From Polaribacter filamentus (GTDB lineage: Bacteria; Bacteroidota; Bacteroidia; Flavobacteriales; Flavobacteriaceae), in contig NZ_MQUA01000013.1 of assembly GCF_002943715.1 (NCBI RefSeq), forward strand, positions 1-64,000: a DNA stretch of 64,000 nucleotides, read 5' to 3'. Shown piece by piece: positions 17,501 to 26,489 of the stretch (positions are counted from its first letter, which is position 1; every line of letters starts with the position of its first letter). The translations under genes were made by a program, and so were the position numbers. Under the pieces are notes generated by a model. It made no database searches and was not told the DNA's origin. It saw nothing but the letters and a program-made list of their open reading frames with translations.

Positions 17501-18337
17501 TTACTCTTTGTTATATTTTAACGCAACCCAGTTATTTCTTTGGATAAAAGTCTCTAATTTTAAATTGTATTTAGAAACTTCTGCATCAATAATAGGCATA
17601 TCTTCTTCATAAAACCCGCTTAATAAAAGAATACCTTTTTCGTTTAAACAATCTGTGTACACTTTCATATCCATCAATAAAATATTTCTGTTGATGTTGG
17701 CAATAATAACATCGTATTTTTTATTGATTAAAAGTGATGCATCTCCTTCAAAGACATCAATTTTGTTACAATTATTTCTTTCAATATTTTCTAAAGAATT
17801 TTCATAACACCAATTGTCAATATCAATGGCATCAATGGGATTTGCGCCTTTCATTTCAGCAAAAATTGCTAAAATTCCAGTACCAGAACCCATATCTAAA
17901 GTTTTCTTATTTGTTAAATCTAATTTTAGTAAATGTTGAACCATCATATGTGTAGTTTCATGATGACCAGTGCCAAAACTCATTTTTGGTTCTATAACAA
18001 TATCGTATTTTAAATTAGGGTTTTCGTGAAAAGGAGCTCTGATGCTCACTAAATCATCAACTTGAATAGGAGTAAAGTTCTTTTCCCATTCTGAATTCCA
18101 GTTAGTTTGTTCAACTTCATGTTGATTGTATTCTATCGAGAATTCATCAGAATTTAAAACAAAGATATCTTCGAGAATTGAAGAATTCCATTCACTTTTT
18201 TGAATATAAGCGGTTACGCCGTGTTCGTTTTCAACAAAACTTTCAAAACCTACCTCACCTAATTCTGCAATTAAAATTTCTGTTGCAGGTTCTTTTGGTG
18301 TAATTGTAAAATTGTATTCTATATAAATATTGTCCAT
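17501..18337 (-). CDS. prmA: Ribosomal protein L11 methyltransferase
   Basis: A 278-residue SAM-dependent methyltransferase. Motif I DMGSGTGILAIFAEMKG sits near residue 145, preceded by PKMSFGTGHHETTHMM, the PrmA hallmark. It ends with the FYEEDMPIIDAE and RNNWVALKYNK segments common in Bacteroidota PrmA. The N-terminal third (YIEYNFTITPKEPATEILIA) is the L11-binding domain. The enzyme trimethylates ribosomal protein L11. It heads an operon with clpS, and its start codon lies 10 bases beyond the terminator hairpin of tpiA, so its promoter must overlap that hairpin or readthrough must drive it. Confidence 0.95.
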   Translation of the reverse strand: MDNIYIEYNFTITPKEPATEILIAELGEVGFESFVENEHGVTAYIQKSEWNSSILEDIFVLNSDEFSIEYNQHEVEQTNWNSEWEKNFTPIQVDDLVSIRAPFHENPNLKYDIVIEPKMSFGTGHHETTHMMVQHLLKLDLTNKKTLDMGSGTGILAIFAEMKGANPIDAIDIDNWCYENSLENIERNNCNKIDVFEGDASLLINKKYDVIIANINRNILLMDMKVYTDCLNEKGILLLSGFYEEDMPIIDAEVSKYNLKLETFIQRNNWVALKYNKE

Positions 18338-18347
18338 AATAAAAAAT

Positions 18348-18372
18348 GCATCAAGATTTTAAATCTTGATGC
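18348..18372 (-). terminator. Compact terminator after tpiA
   Basis: GCATCAAGATTT at 18348-18359 and AAATCTTGATGC at 18361-18372 are perfect inverted repeats separated by one base. On the minus strand they are followed by an ATTTTTTATT run. It ends tpiA transcription just 10 bases before the prmA start codon. Confidence 0.65.
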
Positions 18373-18415
18373 AAATTTATCGGTTTTCTATAGAAGTTTT
18401 ACTAATAAACTTCTT

Positions 18416-19174
18416 TTAAATTGCTTTTATGATTGCTGTGAAATCTTCAGCATTTAAAGCAGCACCTCCAATTAAACCTCCATCAACGTCTGGTTTAGAG
18501 AAAATTTCTTCTGCATTTGAGGGTTTTACACTTCCGCCATATAAAATAGAAACGGTATCAGCAATTTCTTTACCGTATTTATTTTTTATAATACCTCTAA
18601 TAAAGGCATGCATTTCTTGCGCTTGTTCTGGGCTAGCAGTTTCTCCAGTCCCAATTGCCCAAACAGGTTCGTATGCTAAAACAATGCTTTTCCAAGCGGT
18701 ACTTTCTAAATGAAACAATCCATTTTTTAACTGACTTTCTACAACATTAAAATGATTTTCAGATTTTCTGTCTTCTAATAATTCGCCAAAACAAAATATA
18801 GTTTCTAAATTGTTTTCTAATACGGCATTTACTTTTTCAACTAAAATAGCATCGGTTTCACCAAAATAAGATCTTCTTTCAGAATGGCCTAAAATAACAG
18901 TTTTTATACCAATAGACTTTAACATATCAGCCGAAATTTCACCCGTATAAGCGCCATTTTTAGCGTGATGCATGTTCTGTGCAACTACTTCTATTTTAGT
19001 GTCTTCTGCTCTTTTTACAGCTAAAGCTAAATTAACAAATGTTGGTGCAACAATTACTCTTGTGCTTTTTAGAGATAATTTTTTAATAGATTTTTTAATT
19101 TCTTTGATAAGCTGTTTTGTTTCATCCTTATCATTATTCATCTTCCAGTTACCAGCTACTATTTTTTGTCTCAT
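18416..19174 (-). CDS. tpiA: Triosephosphate isomerase
   Basis: A 252-residue TIM-barrel enzyme of normal length, interconverting dihydroxyacetone phosphate and glyceraldehyde 3-phosphate in glycolysis and gluconeogenesis. Visible signatures are GNWKMN (with the catalytic Lys) at residues 8-13, ILGHSERR (catalytic His) near residue 95, AYEPVWAIGTGE (catalytic Glu) near 168, and the phosphate-binding YGGSVKPSN and GGLIGGAAL segments near the end. It lies downstream of a TlpA-like gene on the same strand and upstream of prmA, from which it is separated by a hairpin. Confidence 0.97.
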   Translation of the reverse strand: MRQKIVAGNWKMNNDKDETKQLIKEIKKSIKKLSLKSTRVIVAPTFVNLALAVKRAEDTKIEVVAQNMHHAKNGAYTGEISADMLKSIGIKTVILGHSERRSYFGETDAILVEKVNAVLENNLETIFCFGELLEDRKSENHFNVVESQLKNGLFHLESTAWKSIVLAYEPVWAIGTGETASPEQAQEMHAFIRGIIKNKYGKEIADTVSILYGGSVKPSNAEEIFSKPDVDGGLIGGAALNAEDFTAIIKAI

Positions 19175-19256
19175 AATTATTTTATTTATTAAAATGTAAA
19201 TTTAATAAATGCTAAAGGATTTCTACTTTATTAATTAAAATAGTTACTAAAACGAT

Positions 19257-19751
19257 TTATCTATTCGCTTTTAAAGCTTCTTTTATTTTTTCGTCGGATG
19301 CATCTGTTGCTTTAAAAAGTTTAATTTCTCCGGTTTCATCAATAACCATATAGCGTGCAATCCAGTTTAAATTGATGAAATTTACAAACTCTCCATCATC
19401 CATTCCATCAGGTAGATTGTAATGCTCACCAACTAAATTATATTTTTCAATCGCTCTTTGCCACGAAGGATTACTTCTATCCACAGATAAAAAAAGAAAA
19501 ACTACATCCGGAAATTCTTTTTGTAATTCTTTTATTTTTGGAAAACCAACAATGCAATCTTTGCACCAAGAAGCCCAAACATCAATTAAAATTTTTTGAC
19601 CTTTCTTATAATATAAAACTTCTCTTAAAGTAGTTTTTGAGCCGTCTAAACCAATCAACATTTCCTTATAAGCTTCATCAGAAAACTGAGTTGGCTTTTC
19701 TGAATTACAACTGATAAATACGATAAAGAGTAAAATAATTATTTTTTTCAT
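19257..19751 (-). CDS. TlpA-like thioredoxin-fold lipoprotein
   Basis: A 164-residue protein with a lipoprotein signal (IVFISC, Cys at about residue 15) and a thioredoxin fold of the TlpA/ResA type. The redox motif is WASWCKDC (CxxC with KD between). It is followed by FPKIKELQKEFPDVVFLFLS and a typical conserved isoleucine-rich strand rather than the usual cis-Pro loop (NWIARYMVIDE). It probably acts as a membrane-anchored thiol reductase or peroxiredoxin-like protein outside the cytoplasm. Its exact partner cannot be told. Confidence 0.8.
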   Translation of the reverse strand: MKKIIILLFIVFISCNSEKPTQFSDEAYKEMLIGLDGSKTTLREVLYYKKGQKILIDVWASWCKDCIVGFPKIKELQKEFPDVVFLFLSVDRSNPSWQRAIEKYNLVGEHYNLPDGMDDGEFVNFINLNWIARYMVIDETGEIKLFKATDASDEKIKEALKANR

Positions 19752-19806
19752 GTAAAATTTGTCTATTAAAAAGGGATAACTTACAAATGTTGTATCTTAA
19801 AAATAG

Positions 19807-19814
19807 TACTTTTG
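19807..19814 (+). promoter_or_regulatory. -7 box of the pyrF promoter
   Basis: TACTTTTG fits TAnnTTTG and lies 21 bases before the pyrF ATG, which predicts a very short 5' leader. Confidence 0.55.
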
Positions 19815-19834
19815 CATAACTTTAAGCACAATTA

Positions 19835-20662
19835 ATGACAACACAACAATTAGTAGCGCAAATTAAACAAAAGAAATCTTTTTTATGCATTGGTTTAGAT
19901 GTAGATTTAAATAAAATTCCTGCACATTTATTAACGCTAGAAGATCCTATTTTTGAATTTAATAGAGCTATTATTGATGCAACACATCATTTATGTGTAG
20001 CATATAAGCCAAACACCGCTTTTTATGAAGCATACGGAATTAAAGGATGGCAAGCGTTGGCAAAAACAATTTCGTACATCAACAAAGAGTATCCAGAAAT
20101 TTTTACAATTGCGGATGCTAAAAGAGGAGATATTGGCAATACTTCAACAATGTACGCAAAAGCTTTCTTTGAAGATTTAGCATTCGATTCGGTTACTGTT
20201 GCACCTTATATGGGTAAAGATTCTGTTGAGCCTTTTTTAGCTTTTAAAAACAAGCATACCATTATGTTGGCATTAACTTCTAACGAAGGTGCCTTTGATT
20301 TTCAAACAAAAAAAGTGGGTGAATTAGAATTGTATAAGCAAGTTTTAGAAACTTCTAAAAACTGGAAAAACGCTGAAAATTTAATGTATGTTGTTGGCGC
20401 AACAAAAGCAGCGTATTTTAAGGAAATAAGAAAAATAGTTCCTACTTCTTTTTTATTAGTTCCGGGAGTTGGTGCACAAGGAGGAAGTTTACAAGAGGTT
20501 TGTAAATATGGTTTATCAGAAAATATTGGTCTATTAATTAATTCTTCTCGTGGAATAATTTATGCCTCGAAAGGCATTGATTTTGCTATAATTGCTGCTG
20601 AAAAATCAAAAGAATTACAAACTGAAATGGAAACGATTTTAAAGGAATTCTATGGAGTTTAA
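19835..20662 (+). CDS. pyrF: Orotidine 5'-phosphate decarboxylase
   Basis: A 275-residue enzyme of the longer OMP decarboxylase type (family 2) that makes UMP in de novo pyrimidine synthesis. It shows [13 protein letters not shown] near residue 20, the catalytic [13 protein letters not shown] around residues 94-106 (Asp-Lys-Asp triad region), and the phosphate-gripping [11 protein letters not shown] near residue 210. The length is as expected. It overlaps the following BtuF-like gene by 11 bases, so the two are translated from one message. Confidence 0.95.
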   Translation: MTTQQLVAQIKQKKSFLCIGLDVDLNKIPAHLLTLEDPIFEFNRAIIDATHHLCVAYKPNTAFYEAYGIKGWQALAKTISYINKEYPEIFTIADAKRGDIGNTSTMYAKAFFEDLAFDSVTVAPYMGKDSVEPFLAFKNKHTIMLALTSNEGAFDFQTKKVGELELYKQVLETSKNWKNAENLMYVVGATKAAYFKEIRKIVPTSFLLVPGVGAQGGSLQEVCKYGLSENIGLLINSSRGIIYASKGIDFAIIAAEKSKELQTEMETILKEFYGV

Positions 20663-21440
20663 AGACCAATTAAACACCACTTTGGACATTAAAAATACCC
20701 CAAAAAGAATTATTTGTTTAGTACCAAGTCTTACGGAGTTGTTAGTAGATTTAGGTTTGGAAGATGACATCGTTGGTGTTACCAAATTTTGTGTTCATCC
20801 AAGTTCTTTGTTAAAAGAGAAAATAATTGTTGGTGGTACAAAAAACATAAAGGTTGATAAAATAAAAGCACTTCAACCCGCTATTATTTTGTGTAATAAA
20901 GAAGAAAACACAAAAGAAATTGTTGAAACGTGTAGACGAATTACAACAACACATGTTTCGGATATTTATACAATTACAGATACTTTAGAGCTTATTCATC
21001 AATATGGAAAACTCTTTTCTTGTGAAGCAAAAGCCGAACACTTAATTTTAGAAATACAGCAAAAACAAACCGATTTTATAGATTTTACAGCAACTAAAAG
21101 TATAAAAAAAGTTGCTTATTTTATTTGGAGAAAACCTTGGATGGTGGCCGCAAATAGCACGTTTATCAATCATCTTTTGAGGCTTAATAAGTTCGAAAAT
21201 ATTTATAATGAACAAGAAAGATACCCAGAAATTGACTTAGAAAAACTAAGAAAAAAAAATCTTGATGCTATTTTTCTATCTTCTGAACCATTTCCTTTTC
21301 AAGAAAAGCACATTATAGAACTTCAAAAAAAATTCAAATCAACAAAAATAATTTTAGTCGATGGTGAATATTTTTCTTGGTATGGTTCAAGGTTAGTAAA
21401 ATCTTTCGATTATTTTAAGATGCTACACAGTCAACTTTAA
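20652..21440 (+). CDS. BtuF-like cobalamin/metal-chelate binding protein without a signal peptide
   Basis: A 262-residue protein of the helical-backbone metal receptor fold (BtuF/FecB class III). It shows [19 protein letters not shown] at the start, [10 protein letters not shown], and the bilobal layout with a long connecting helix near residues 125-145. Classical BtuF is periplasmic, but here no signal peptide is seen; the start overlaps pyrF and no upstream start would add one. Such cytoplasmic versions are common in flavobacteria beside pyrF. Cobinamide or cobalamin binding is possible but unproven. The organism needs B12 for the IcmF mutase encoded at 42-45 kb. Confidence 0.75.
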   Translation: MEFKDQLNTTLDIKNTPKRIICLVPSLTELLVDLGLEDDIVGVTKFCVHPSSLLKEKIIVGGTKNIKVDKIKALQPAIILCNKEENTKEIVETCRRITTTHVSDIYTITDTLELIHQYGKLFSCEAKAEHLILEIQQKQTDFIDFTATKSIKKVAYFIWRKPWMVAANSTFINHLLRLNKFENIYNEQERYPEIDLEKLRKKNLDAIFLSSEPFPFQEKHIIELQKKFKSTKIILVDGEYFSWYGSRLVKSFDYFKMLHSQL

Positions 21441-21449
21441 AAGAGTATC

Positions 21450-21626
21450 TCATCTATCTAAATAACTAATTTGATTCAGTTTTTTAAGCAGTTTCATTGC
21501 TTTAAATGCAGCTAAATCACTAATAGATTCATCTTCAAATCTGTAATCATTAGATTTCTCCACAAGATTATCATACCTTTCTTTGAGGTGTTTTTTAAAG
21601 CTGTTAAATTGATTCTGGTTCTGCAT
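21450..21626 (-). CDS. Small hypothetical protein
   Basis: I chose the ATG at 21626, giving 58 residues starting MQNQNQFNSFKKHLKERYD. An upstream in-frame ATG at 21680 would add 18 residues that look like intergenic sequence. The protein is charged and helical (DESISDLAAFKAMKLLKKLN) with no signal. The family is not recognised. It converges with the BtuF-like gene, 9 bases apart. Confidence 0.55.
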   Translation of the reverse strand: MQNQNQFNSFKKHLKERYDNLVEKSNDYRFEDESISDLAAFKAMKLLKKLNQISYLDR

Positions 21627-21734
21627 GTTTATTTTATTTGGGGAATTATTAAGGTAAATATAATGAAAAATCACATTCAAAAAACCAATAGTTCAAAATA
21701 AAATAAACTTTTCATAATTGTAATAAATTCATCT

Positions 21735-23368
21735 TTAGTTTTTTATAATTTTAAAAAACTTTGAATTTGATTTCATTTCAAGTTTTAATAAATAAATTCC
21801 TGTTGTTAAAAAAGAGATATCATGTGTTTCTAAAGTGGAATTTTGATTAAAAGTATGTAATTTTTTCCTACTATGTTATAGATAATTACCTTTGATGCAA
21901 CATCAATATTTGGTATTTTAATAGTTAATTTATTATTTACAGGATTAGGAAAAACGAGTACGTCTGTTAAATTGTCAATTTCAAAAAGAGAAGCTGTAGA
22001 TTCTTGATAGACTCGCACGTAATCTATTTCCATAGCACTTTCTGTGAAATTTGCAGCAATGTTTGGCAGAATAGCCACATTAAACAATAAATATTGCGGC
22101 GCATCATAAGGCCAATTTTCAATATTCTTATTTTCTGGATTATAAGTGTAATGTACAATGTCATCAACACTAAAAACCATTTTAGTGGCGTCCCAAACCA
22201 TGGTATAGGTGTGAAATTCAGTTGATGCATTTGAAATTTTTTGTCCACCTTTGTTAATAGTTCCGCCAGAACTTGATCTATTATGCATAGCACTTTGTAC
22301 AAAATCTTGATTGTCTCCCCAGTGCTCAATAATGTCTATTTCACCACAATCTGGCCAAGGAGTATTTCCATGAGTTGATGCCCAATACCCGCCAGTTTCA
22401 GTTATATTCTGTCCTAACATCCAAAGCGCAGGAAAAGTACCTAAACCAAAAGGCATCTTTGCTCTGATTTCCACTTTACCATAAGTAAAGGCAAATTTCG
22501 AATTTAATCTAGCTGAAGTGAAATTTTTAGAATTCTTATTATTTCCTTGGTAGGTTTCTCTTTTTGCTAAAATTTTTAAACTACCATTACTAATGAACGA
22601 GTTATCAATTCTATCTGTATAATGTTGCACTTCACCATTAGCCCAAGAATTTCCACCTAAAATTGGATAGGTCTGTTTAAACCACCTAGTATTATCCAGA
22701 TCTACAATTTGCCCATCTACTCCGTCAAATTCATCAAACCAAACCAAATTATCAAAAACAGGATCTGTGCCAGAATTGTTACGCTCAGCTATTGTTCCAT
22801 CATATAAAAAATCATCAATATAAGCTGTAACTTTACTCGTATTATTTTCATCATTAATCTGAATTAAGACTCTATTAAAATCTTTTCTATTAATAGGGTT
22901 TCCTGAGTTATTGTTGATGTTTATATAGTTGTCAGTAGCAAAATCAAAAGTGATGGTTTGCCATTGATTTAAAACGATGTTCTTAATAATTTCTGATTGT
23001 GTAGACCAAGCTTCAGAAATTTTTGAATTTTGTAATTTTAATGAAATTTGATTGTTCTCAGAACCTGTAATACTAGCAGAAGGAACATAAATTTTTAAAG
23101 AAAAAGTGTTGTTTGTTGATAAATCAAAATTTGCAGGAATATCAAAACGAACATTTGCATATTCGCCCCCTTCATCTGTATATTTTAAAACCGTCTTAGA
23201 ATTATTTACACCTGTTTTAAAAGGATTTAAAAAAGCTTTATCCATTCCGCAATCATCACCAGCCCAAGTTGTAATTGTTCCATTTCCTTCAAAATCATCA
23301 ACAACATTTTGTTGAGAAAAAATGGATGCAAAAAAAGTAAGTGCTAGTAGCGTAAATAAATTTTGCAT
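21735..23368 (-). CDS. Secreted GH16 beta-glucanase (laminarinase type) with a frameshift in its T9SS sorting domain
   Basis: The signal peptide ends near residue 18. Residues about 25-190 form a carbohydrate-binding-like beta sandwich. The GH16 catalytic domain follows (about 205-455) with GEIDIIEHWG near residue 343, holding the two catalytic glutamates of the ExxxxE type, and ALWMLGQN and MEIDYVRVYQ elsewhere. It probably cuts beta-1,3-glucan such as laminarin. The C-terminal sorting domain starts VFPNPVNNKLTIKIP but the visible frame ends early at 21830. One more base in the six-T run at 21861-21866 restores KKLHTFNQNSTLETHDIS, GIYLLKLEM and an end KFFKIIKN at 21735. The repaired protein is about 544 residues. 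A homopolymer sequencing error is likely. Confidence 0.85.
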
Positions 23369-23469
23369 TCTTTGTAATTAAGGTTAGTTTACAAATATAA
23401 GGTCATGCTAACCCTTTTTCATGAAAAAGAACCTATACAAAAACCATACAGAGGTTTAAAATCATTGAT

Positions 23470-24180
23470 TTATTTATTATCTTGTAATGCAAATACTTGT
23501 TTTAATAAAGCGGTAGTTCTTAAGCTTACTTTTTCTCTAATACCTTTCTCCTCAACTTCAATCATCGTAAAAACACCTTTTAGGGCCTGGTTTGTAACAT
23601 AACTAGTTAAATCTGGATTTGCTTTAGCCACAAACGGAATAGAATTGTATTTAGAAATTAAGTTGGACCAAATTTTATCTGCTCCAACTTTAGAGAAAGA
23701 ATCATTTATAACGGGGCTAAAACTACTATACAAACTTTCTGAAGTTTTAGTCTGTAAATAACTAGTTGCTGCATTTTCATCGCCTAATAAAATATTTTTA
23801 GCATCATTAAATGTAATTTCATTAACCGCATTCACAAAGATAGGAGTTGCTGTTTTTACAGCATCCTCTGCAGCTCTATTAAGAACTTTAATTCCTTCAT
23901 CTGCTAAATTGCTTAAACCAATTTTACGCAAACCATCGTCTACAACTTGCAACTCTTCTGGTAGCAAAATTTTAACTAAATCGTTTTTATAAAACCCATC
24001 TTGTGATGTTAGTTTAGAAACTTGATTTTTTATGCCTTTATCTAACGCTTGTTTTAATCCGTTGCCAATTTGTTCTTGAGATAAACCAACACCATTTGGT
24101 AATTGATTAAGAACATTTTGCAATTCTGCACAACCTACAAACTGAATAGCAATCACTAAAACTAAAATTTTTTTAATCAT
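23470..24180 (-). CDS. DUF4197 domain-containing lipoprotein
   Basis: A 236-residue protein with a lipoprotein signal (AIQFVGC, Cys near residue 17) and the DUF4197 layout: LSQEQIGNGLKQALDKGIKN, then repeated helical segments, GFYKNDLVKILLP, and YVTNQALKGVFTMIEVEE with an RTTALLKQVF end. The family is widespread in Gram-negative bacteria and its function is unknown. It is probably anchored to the inner or outer membrane and exposed to the periplasm. It stands as a single gene upstream of the DUF5522-like small gene on the same strand order. Confidence 0.85.
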   Translation of the reverse strand: MIKKILVLVIAIQFVGCAELQNVLNQLPNGVGLSQEQIGNGLKQALDKGIKNQVSKLTSQDGFYKNDLVKILLPEELQVVDDGLRKIGLSNLADEGIKVLNRAAEDAVKTATPIFVNAVNEITFNDAKNILLGDENAATSYLQTKTSESLYSSFSPVINDSFSKVGADKIWSNLISKYNSIPFVAKANPDLTSYVTNQALKGVFTMIEVEEKGIREKVSLRTTALLKQVFALQDNK

Positions 24181-24236
24181 GTATCTAAATTTAGACTTTC
24201 TTTATTTGAAACCTTTTTGATTAAAAAGTCACTTTT

Positions 24237-24401
24237 TTATTTAAAACTATCTGTTTTTTTATCATATCCAAAAGGGCAATGTTTACAACCATTTTTACAA
24301 CAATATCCTCTTTTTAAGTGATATTTTTCAGTAAAAACTCTATAACCTTGTTCATTAAGATAATAATCGTCTTTTTCTAGCTCTACTTTTGGTTTAAACA
24401 T
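24237..24401 (-). CDS. DUF5522 family cysteine-rich small protein
   Basis: A 54-residue protein too short for most gene callers. It starts MFKPKVELEKDDYYLNEQGY and contains YHLKRGYCCKNGCKHCPFGY, with four cysteines in a CCxxxCxxC cluster, and stops at 24237. This cysteine cluster and the GYRVFTEKYHLKRG sequence are characteristic of the small flavobacterial DUF5522 proteins, which probably bind a metal ion. The function is unknown. The high density of coding bias and the intact metal cluster support a real gene. Confidence 0.8.
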   Translation of the reverse strand: MFKPKVELEKDDYYLNEQGYRVFTEKYHLKRGYCCKNGCKHCPFGYDKKTDSFK

Positions 24402-24436
24402 GCTGCAAAAATATGGCTTTTTAAAATTTAATTGTA

Positions 24437-24700
24437 TTGAAAGCGTTATATTTATTCAATTATTTAATTAGGAAAAACTTTAAAAATAAAATTGTGGTAA
24501 TTATTGGTGCAGCTTCTGGAATGGGAAAAGTGTATGCTTTAGACTTTGCAAAACTTTGTTTTAAACGCGCTCTTTTTGATAGTGAAACACGTTATAAAAT
24601 GTACCTAAAAAAAGAAGCCTAAAATTGTTTATGGTAACAACGCTTTTAAAGTTTGGTTTGGGGTAAATTTTATACCCGTAAAATGTTTTCTACCTTAACT
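24437..24700 (+). pseudogene. Remnant of a short-chain dehydrogenase (SDR)
   Basis: The frame from 24437 reads FKNKIVVIIGAASGMGKVYA, the Rossmann nucleotide-binding start of a short-chain dehydrogenase (GxxxGxG pattern). It then jumps to unrelated residues and stops at 24622. A neighbouring frame continues KPKIVYGNNAFKVWFGVNF to about 24700, which resembles the C-terminal end of such enzymes. Most of the catalytic domain, including the YxxxK motif, is missing, so an internal deletion plus frameshift destroyed the gene. SDRs often pair with flavin monooxygenases like the one next door. Confidence 0.65.
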
Positions 24701-24758
24701 TTTTAAGGATATTAAAAAAAATAGAAACAAAGAAGATTACAAAAGTTTTAATCAAAAT

Positions 24759-26201
24759 TTATCGAATAAACTCTAATCTTTTATCTTTTACAGTGTCCAT
24801 TCTTAAAGCTTTAAAATCTAAAATATAATTTTGATACAATCGCCATGGAAACTTGTCTCCTTGTTTTGGAAGGATGTCTTTAGCTCTGTGAATATACCCG
24901 GAATCTAAATTAATTAAAGGCAATGTGCCTAAGTTTTCTTCTAACACTTTTGCACTCACTGATTTGTAATTAGTTTTATCTAAATATTTTAATAGCCTTG
25001 AAAGATATTCGCTTGTTAAATCGCTTTTTAAAGTCCAAGAAGCATTAGTATATCCTGTAAAAACGAAAAAATTTGGCAGTTCACTGAGCATTAAACCTTT
25101 GTAAATAAATTGTTTTGTAATATCAAAAGGAATACTATTTATCGAAATTTTTGCGCCACCAAAAGGCAATAATTTTAAGCCAGTTGCGCTAATAATAATA
25201 TCTGCTTCCAAAATTTCTCCTGATTTTAAAAGAATCCCGTTTTCAATAAAAGTATCAATAGTATCGGTAACTACCGCTGCTTTTCCTTTTTTAATAGCTT
25301 TAAAGAAATCGCCATCAGGAACCAAGCAAAAACGCTGATCCCAAGGTTTGTAATCTGGCGTAAAATGAGGTTCTAAAGGTAAATCTCCAAGCTCTTTTTT
25401 GATGCCTTTTAAGACCATCTTCTTCATCGTTTTTGGGTACTTTTTACAAAGATTATAAAAGAGCATATCCGCAAAAATATTTTTAGCTCTTATTAATTTA
25501 TGAGCAATTGTAACCGGAAAAATTATTTTGACAAAACGAGCAATTTTATCTTTATTTGGCAGAGCTGCAATATATGTAGGCGATCTTTGTAACATGATTA
25601 CTTTAGCAACGTCATTTGCAATTGAAGGCACAATAGTAACCGCAGTTGCCCCACTGCCTATAACGACTACTTTTTTGTTTTTATACTCTAAATTTTTATC
25701 CCACTTTTGTGGATGAATAAATTTGCCCTTAAAATTTTCTAAGCCTTTAAATTCTGGAGTATAACCGTCATCATAATTATAGTATCCGCTACAATTAAAA
25801 ATAAATTGTGAGGTATAAAGCTGTTCTTCATTTGTTTTAGGGTTGACAGTTTTAACAGTCCATAAATTCTGTGAAGTATCTAAATTATAAGAAACTACTT
25901 TTTGATTAAATGTTATTTTTTCTTTAACATCATATTCATCAGAAGCTTCATGTAAATAGTTTAAAATTGAAGGAGCATCTGCAAAAGATTTATCATCATT
26001 CCAGGTTTTAAAAGAATAACCAAAAGTGTACATATCAGAATCTGAACGAATTCCGGGGTATTTAAATAAACTCCAAGTGCCCCCAATTTCTTCCCTGGCT
26101 TCGAGAATTTTATAGGTTTTATTCGGATTTTTTCTTTGCAAATGACAAGCTGCACCAATTCCCGATAAGCCCGCACCAATAATTATAATATCAGAATTCA
26201 T
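24759..26201 (-). CDS. FAD-dependent Baeyer-Villiger-type monooxygenase
   Basis: A 480-residue flavoprotein. It has an N-terminal FAD-binding GAGLSGIGAACHL (residues 8-20), GGTWSLFKYPGIRSDSDMY near residue 45, the Baeyer-Villiger fingerprint FKGKFIHPQKWD (FxGxxxHxxxWD) near residue 158, and the NADPH-binding VVIGSGATAVTIV soon after. ATGLKLLPFGG near residue 340 is the second conserved ATG motif. It should insert oxygen into ketones or hydroxylate a lipophilic substrate using NADPH; the substrate is unknown. An SDR pseudogene converges with it, hinting at a dismantled ketone or sterol-like catabolic pair. Confidence 0.9.
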   Translation of the reverse strand: MNSDIIIIGAGLSGIGAACHLQRKNPNKTYKILEAREEIGGTWSLFKYPGIRSDSDMYTFGYSFKTWNDDKSFADAPSILNYLHEASDEYDVKEKITFNQKVVSYNLDTSQNLWTVKTVNPKTNEEQLYTSQFIFNCSGYYNYDDGYTPEFKGLENFKGKFIHPQKWDKNLEYKNKKVVVIGSGATAVTIVPSIANDVAKVIMLQRSPTYIAALPNKDKIARFVKIIFPVTIAHKLIRAKNIFADMLFYNLCKKYPKTMKKMVLKGIKKELGDLPLEPHFTPDYKPWDQRFCLVPDGDFFKAIKKGKAAVVTDTIDTFIENGILLKSGEILEADIIISATGLKLLPFGGAKISINSIPFDITKQFIYKGLMLSELPNFFVFTGYTNASWTLKSDLTSEYLSRLLKYLDKTNYKSVSAKVLEENLGTLPLINLDSGYIHRAKDILPKQGDKFPWRLYQNYILDFKALRMDTVKDKRLEFIR

Positions 26202-26489
26202 AAATAATTATTTGTTTTTTAACTTTAATTCTCTTTGCCTCATTGGCATTCCGTCAATAATAGTAAATAATTTTTCTACGGATAAAATTGCTGTTTGAGA
26301 TACTTTTATACCTCTATCTAAACCAATTAATACTATTTTGAAAGCTGTTTTCTCTGTATTAAATTTTTGATATAAATCTGGTGATTGACTCCAGTTTTCA
26401 TCAGAATCAGATTTAAAAAAATTAGGTAGCGCTTGAAAAACTTTTAATTCCCGTTCTTCAAACTCAGTACTTTTATTTTTTAACAATTC

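Noticed and set aside
22024..22329. A 101-codon minus-strand frame inside the GH16 gene
   Set aside because: It is an out-of-frame shadow of the catalytic domain, without known motifs.
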